Shown here piece by piece: positions 58,117 through 64,000 of a stretch of 64,000 nt of DNA. The DNA is taken from assembly GCF_901709675.1 (NCBI RefSeq), contig NC_051088.1, positions 20,312,693 through 20,376,692 of the forward strand, in the 5' to 3' direction. Made by a program: the position numbers and the translations under genes. Position 1 is the stretch's first letter. Each line of letters starts with the position of its first letter. The notes below the pieces were generated by a model. The model saw only the letters and a program-made list of their open reading frames with translations. It was not told the origin of the DNA and searched no databases. This DNA comes from Syngnathus acus (taxonomy: Eukaryota; Chordata; Actinopteri; Syngnathiformes; Syngnathidae).

Positions 58117-61100
58117 TAGCTATGTGGGCGAGGGAGGACTTGGAATTGACCACTCAAGATCGTCTTGCATCTGCAAGTTGTGAAGAGTAAGAATTCATTT
58201 TATATTTGGTTTATTACATTTAATCCCACTTGAAAAGTAAAACATAAAGTGGACATTTTTCTCTATGAATTGGTCATTTAGAAAAATGTTTTCTGTGAGT
58301 GCCTCGACTGTGCATTCTGTTTAGGAATCTCAGTAGCAGTTTTTTTTTTCACTGATTTAAAGCTTGTTAATCCTATTAAGGAATTTTTAGTTTCTATTTC
58401 ACTGCAGAGGCAGGAACATGAGCCAACAAAAGTAAATCACATTCCCCTACAATTCCCCCTTCTGATCTTCTTCCACCGTATCCGTTTAACACAGCAGGAT
58501 CAGAGAAAATTCTCTTTAAGACTCTATTTTCCGCATGGGTGCCACATCACCCGCCTCCCTCCCAAATCAATTTCTTGTTAATCCTGTGTGGTAGTTAAAG
58601 ACTTGTGGGATTATAGCACACTGGTCAGCTCCTGCAAATCCGGATGAGGTTGTTGGTGAGATGTGAACTGTGGTCCTACAACAGCATCTCCCAACAGCTG
58701 TAAGGAACAGGAAGAAAAATCGTCTTTTTTTTACTCCATGGCTGCCCCTACCTTTGTAGTGAAGCAGATCACACAATCCGAAAATCACAATATAAAATAA
58801 TCCAGGTTATTCCAACACTATTATAATCCACCAAAAAAAAGACTATCTGCGGTCATCACGACAACAAAAGAAAATACAATTCTCTTCAAACTTGCAAGCC
58901 AATGTTGCATGCTGAATAATCGGTAAGCCTCAAGTTTACTAAATATATGATGTTGATGTCCGCACGTGATGTGACATGTTTGCGGAGTATACAAAATAAA
59001 AAGACAAAACATTCCCATCATGCATTTGTAGTGAACAAGCAGGCAAAGTGCTCTCAGTGAAACGAGAGGCGGCAGGAGAAGTTTCCCATTATCGCAACGG
59101 ATTGTGTAGTTTACTCCAAGCAATACATTTGCGGATATTCTGAACCATCTGAGAGTTGACTTGGTGCAAATCACACAAAAAAAGGCACACACAACCTTTA
59201 ACAATTTTTGCTCCACTGGGCTTGTACATGGATGTATGACATAAAACTGTGGGCTAAATATAAGTAGTCCAAACTTGGTTTCAGAACGCAGGAAGTTTTA
59301 GCCAGTCTAACTTCCTGGAGACCTCACCGCACCCAGTGATGTGAGTGTGTGTGTGCATATACGTGCACATGTGCTAATCTATTATTGATTTCCTGAAGGA
59401 AAGACAGCATGGCTATTGTTACATTGTTGAACAAGCCAAAGAGTGAGTATGTTTCTAGTTTTATGATCAAATCCGGCTCACTTCAAAAGGAGTGTAAAAG
59501 AAGTTATTGAATACTGAGTATTATCCATCTGTATTAGTTTTTTTTTAATCTAAGTCACACTGACTGTAAAGTTACACTCTGTCATATATTAATACGTTTT
59601 GATGAAAATTCCTTCGTTAGCAGAACTTTAAAATTGTAAATTCAAATGTACCTTAACCGGCCTCCTGCAATTTCCCTTTACAATAATAATACTCGTCTGT
59701 TTTGAAGATTGTCAATTACAGTGGCTACTGATTCAACAATATCTTAATTATTGTGACTGAAGAAGAACTTTTAATTGTAGTTGTAGGTATTACTAATAAA
59801 TAATTTTAATATATCAATCTTTCAGTCAGGTAGCCATGCCTTCACAAAATAAACGAACAGATTGTTAAATTACTTAATAAATACATGAAAACATCTCGAA
59901 CATTTCTTGACCTTTTGTAATTTGTCTTCCCATGAACAAGCAGCGTTAATGGACTGTTATGGACTAGTAGGTAAAGAGTGAGTGTTTGAGTGCAGCACAA
60001 AAAAATGTGTGCTTGCGCGTGTATGCACGAGCGCTGTTGATCCTTACATTCCAGTGGAAGCCTTGAGAGCGGCTAATCCAGTCTTAGTCAATGGCCTCTT
60101 GAACTCTTAGGTCACTCACACACACAAGCTGACACACACAAACACACACACACACACCATACGTGTGCTTACTATATACAAAAAAATGCACGGTAAGCAA
60201 TTACATTCAATGTACAATAACTGTGTGCTTTTCATAAAGAAGGCTCCTTGTGCTTTTGCCACAAAAATGTCATACTCTTAGGAAATAGTCACTTCTTTCT
60301 TTTTATCACAAGCCTTAATCCATTTAGTTCAACTATTTACCCTGTCACTTTTCCAGAAAATTTAATTAAATTGACTTGCATTTTCATTCCTTAGAACCCC
60401 CCCCACCCCCATCAGTGTAGGATCCTAAAAAGTGAAACTGTACTCTTGACAAATTCAGAAAAAAAAGTATACCGAACAGTACTTTGTAGCGTGTATTGCA
60501 TTTGATTTGACCACTTAGGAAAACTAAATTGAAGAAAAAAAAGTGAGATGATACTACTTATTAAGATGCAGGAATGCAGTAGGTGTAGAGCGTCAGATTT
60601 ATGAAAACAATACAATTTCCATTTACTTAGTAGAGACCATGAAGCCAGGGCTTCAGATGTGCGTGAGCAACGAGAAATATTTTACGCCATGACCTTTGGC
60701 TTGCAAACACATTGAAGCAGTTAGGCAGATGATCCATGACGCCTGCCCTTGTGGAGTCGCAAGACGTCCTGGAAATTTTTCACATGAAGAGAACTTGAGG
60801 GTATTGTTTTGTGGAGAAAATTTTGGTGCATGCCCTTGTGGTCACTTCTGGATTCATATGCACTTTGTTTGATTCTTTAAATTGTGCCAGATGTGTAAAG
60901 GGAATACTCTGACATTTAACAGCTGAGGCAAATGTTGGTTTGGCTGGGCTGTTCAGGTAAATCGGATAAAACGTTATTTTGCATCAAAGTGTATTGCAAA
61001 ACTAGTTTTCCCTTGATTATAATTTTCCTGCGATTTATTAAATAATCATTATTTGGTTTTCATTTATTGTTTATTTGGTATTGTTTAGTGATAAAAACAA

Positions 61101-62836
61101 CATTCAAATGTAGATTGATGTACTCACCAACCTTTTGAAACGGATTTGGTTATTGGTTTAAACCATTGTTTTTCAAAGTAAAAGCAAATGTCTTATTTTG
61201 CTTAAACACAAGTTAATTGTTCTGCTTTCATGAAGGACTACAGAAATCAGAGAATAATTCCAGGCGAGAGGCTAAAATCAGAGGATTTGCACAATATTCG
61301 GTTACACAATGGCTCTAAAAAAATTCTTGATTATTAAAATAGTTGGTGATTAAAATGACTTGTTGATTAATCAATTAAGTTTGACACCTCTACAGTATCT
61401 TGATGTCGGTGAAATCCCGAGCAGGGTTTCTGCCACCAAATGCTCTGATTGATTTTTGCTTTGGCTGCACAATTCATGCATATGTCGCTTCTTCGACAGA
61501 TGAACCAAATGAATGAGGCTCATACATTTGGCATGTCAGGTCTCAAAGACAGACAATGCGGGCAACGTGGGTGACCTGTTTCTTGATCTTATTGACCGAC
61601 AGTCTCTGCTGAAATGGAAACCTATTTCTCTAACCGGGCTAGAAGCTTAACATGCAAATCCTCTCAAAAACTCTAAGCATCTCTGCTCCCTTTTTTTTTT
61701 ACCTGCAGCCTTCCTCCAAGTCCATAAAAAGACAACTCTCAAGGAGGCTGGACTTGTTTTGGTTGTTGATAATAAAACAAGCGCTTCTCAAACCCCCCAC
61801 CCACTGCATCCCCATACAACAGGTTCTTCTGAGGAAGACGGGAGATGGGCGGTGTTGTCATGACGAGCTGGTAGTGACGATTGTGGAACGCTAAGAAGCA
61901 CTCCTAAACTCTTTCCCTGCAGTGTTACGCAGTTGCGCCACAATTACAGCGCTTTCAAGCGCACAGTCAATAAATACAAATGGAGTCACGTTGAAATATT
62001 AACCTCTTGGAAATTTTTTCTTGTGCTTTGAAAATGACTCAATTTTCAAGGTCAGAAAGTAGCATGAATATTCAAGCAAATAAATTCAGAGCACTGCAGT
62101 CTTACCATCATGTCTGCTGGTTCCAGGTCAAAATATGTTTCAGAAAACTTGTGATCAGTGGAAATGCACTCACAGCACCAATGACTAAGAGGACACATGG
62201 TTGGCTGCTGACACAGACACACATTTAGTAATGAGAACAAAGGGGAAAAAAGGTATCTGACCTCTTTTCACTAAATAGAAGTAAGGCAGGCGGTCTTGTT
62301 TTCTTTTGCCAGGGCTGTTTGCTCTGGGAGCGGCCGCGCAGTAAAATAAACATATCAGAAAGTAGAGGAACGACAGGCACGTAATAATATTTGGCTCACG
62401 GTGAAAAGAGCGAGTTAGGTGTCATCAAGTTAAAGACAAGGCACAGCAAAGTGAAATGGGTGACGTCAAAGTGGGATGAAAAATGCGGCACACAAGGGAG
62501 AATTCGGGGACTTCTATAAACACATAAGTCACAGGAAGAGAAAGCATTTTGTGTTTGCGGCTGGTGATGAGAGACAGACGCAAAATGACACAGGAGTCCA
62601 AGACACATTCGTAAATTAAGATGGGTAATGAATCTTTTTCATAAATGTGCGTCTGCCACATGTCCCATTTTCAACACTACCCAGCTCTTGCTACATTCCG
62701 CAGTAAATATGCAGACTGAGTAGTATGAGGTCAAAACTTGTGATTTCATATGATAAAACTAAAGGATTTGCTCCATTTAAAGCAAAGTCAAAAACTTTCT
62801 TTGCAATATGTTCTATGTGCCCCATTAGTCTAAACA

Positions 62837-63060
62837 CGATATTCTGATTAATATTATGTTCCAGCGACGAGTATTCAGCAGATACATCTTCTCATTCTCA
62901 GCAAACCAAGATGGTGGACATTTAATGTGGCACTGTTGCCTGCTGTCGACGAAAATTGACCTCATAGTGCCCACAGGGTCGTCTTGCTGACATCTTGAGG
63001 TCAATTTCAGTCAACAACAGATGGCAGTGCTTCATAAATTGGCATCCTCTTTGGATGAAC
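62837..63060. mobile_element. fold-back MITE, diverged copy
   Basis: tattctgattaatattatgt, then ccaagatggtggacatttaa, cctgctgtcgacgaaaattg and a partly inverted second half. Family of 27985-28295. Confidence 0.45.
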
Positions 63061-63740
63061 TGTCGTTGTGTAACAAGAAGACAATGCGTGGCACATGTGA
63101 CTGATGATTCAGCATTGATGTCATAGTCTTCAATTGTTTTTCAGTTCCTCCTAACTTCGATCAGTAGTCAGGGCTGATGTTTATTTAGCAATACAATCGC
63201 TATAATCCTGCAGTTTAATTGATGTGATCTTATACTAGCTTGAAAAATGGACTCTATAGCATCTCTGTTGTTGCCCTGGCAACCAACAATCGTCAACTTT
63301 GGTTCTGTCTCATATTGTTGAACCGGTATGGTCATCTTCAGTGAGGTGGCAGTGCAAACATTACTTTTCACAGCTCAGTGCAGGTCTAGTACACACATTG
63401 CATCACGCTACAATGAGCAAGAAATCTGACTTAACATTTATTTAGCTTCGAGGTAAGCGTGTTTATTGTTGTCCGTGTGCTCTTGACTCAATGGACTATA
63501 TATTTGCAGTTGGTGCAACTGCGCTCAAGCGTAAAAAGTAGCGCAACTTGATTTTCGTGCTGGTGCAAGCCTCGCTTAGCAAGTTTGGGATTTTGGCGGA
63601 TGGCTAATGCACGGACACGAACGATCAGGGTGGAAGGAAGTGTCCATCTGTGATTGCCCTGTCCAACAATATACGTATCATCCGCCCATAGTCTGATTAC
63701 AGTTCCTTGGGTCATACCAAAGACTATAAAAATGGGACCC

Positions 63741-63960
63741 ATTGCCTCCCTGCTTGGCACTCAGCATTAAGGGTTGGAATTGGGGGGTTAGATCGCCAAA
63801 TGATTCCCGAGCGCGGCACCGCTGCTGCTCACTGCTCCCCTCTCCCCCAGGGGATGGATTAAAATCACATGGGGATGGGTTAAATGCAGAGGACAAATTT
63901 CACCACACCCAGATGTGTGTGTGACAATCATTGGGACTTTAACTTTAACTTTAACTTTTA
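63741..63960 (+). mobile_element. SINE-type element with ACTTTA tail
   Basis: gcattaagggttggaattgg, gattcccgagcgcggcaccg, ggggatgggttaaatgcaga, ggacaaatttcaccacaccc and tgtgtgtgacaatcattggg end in (actttaa)n. This is the common fish SINE/LINE 3'-end block; non-coding. Confidence 0.75.
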
Positions 63961-64000
63961 TCAACGATTGTATTTCCATCTCCTGAAAATCTGTATATGC

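Larger units (their letters stand above)
53840..64000 (-). other. probable ARHGAP6 first intron (3' part)
   Basis: At least 10.1 kb with no recognised coding exon. Holds the poly(C) tract, the TIR MITE at 58 kb, a diverged fold-back MITE and a SINE at the right edge. In human the corresponding intron is very large, so the first exon probably lies beyond the window. An alternative first exon could be present unrecognised. Confidence 0.65.

Overview
This is eukaryotic nuclear DNA, and everything points to a ray-finned (teleost) fish. The evidence is two split vertebrate genes with GT-AG introns of 64 bp to several kb, dense microsatellites ((GATA)n, (CA)n, (TA)n, (CT)n), and many degraded transposable elements of fish type: Tc1-like, hAT-like and pogo-like DNA elements, fold-back MITEs, L2/Rex1-like and RTE-like LINE pieces, a SINE and a probable solo LTR. 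There is no operon, CRISPR array or bacterial or phage gene. I recognised no tRNA or rRNA gene.

Layout. (1) 1-16776 is gene-free DNA downstream of MID1: a LINE fragment at the left edge, LTR-like elements, a hAT-like MITE, a 70-bp hairpin, a long (GATA)n array and a pogo-like MITE. (2) 16777-27088, minus strand, is a complete MID1 (TRIM18) gene: nine coding exons encoding 689 residues with RING, two B-boxes, coiled coil/COS box, FN3 and PRY-SPRY. (3) 27089-47409 is an intergenic stretch of about 20 kb. It holds a fold-back MITE, a LINE with a damaged catalytic motif, a nested G-rich and telomere-like repeat cluster, an internally deleted Tc1-like transposon with inverted repeats of about 195 bp, and an RTE relic. 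(4) 47410-53839, minus strand, holds thirteen coding exons of ARHGAP6, a Rho GTPase-activating protein, ending at its native stop; the first coding exon is not in the window. (5) 53840-64000 reads as the first large intron (or 5' flank) of ARHGAP6, with a perfect-TIR MITE at 58 kb and a SINE at the right edge.

The two genes lie tail-to-head on the same strand (ARHGAP6 upstream of MID1), the same relative order and orientation as on the human X chromosome at Xp22. HCCS, which lies between them in human, was not recognised here. MID1 is a microtubule-associated E3 ubiquitin ligase and ARHGAP6 a Rho GAP that affects actin; nothing in the sequence shows that they are co-regulated. I found no convincing new multi-gene system. 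The most unusual structures are the 37.7-38.4 kb nested repeat cluster, the near-perfect hairpin at 11.4 kb, the fold-back MITE family and the long-ITR Tc1-like element.
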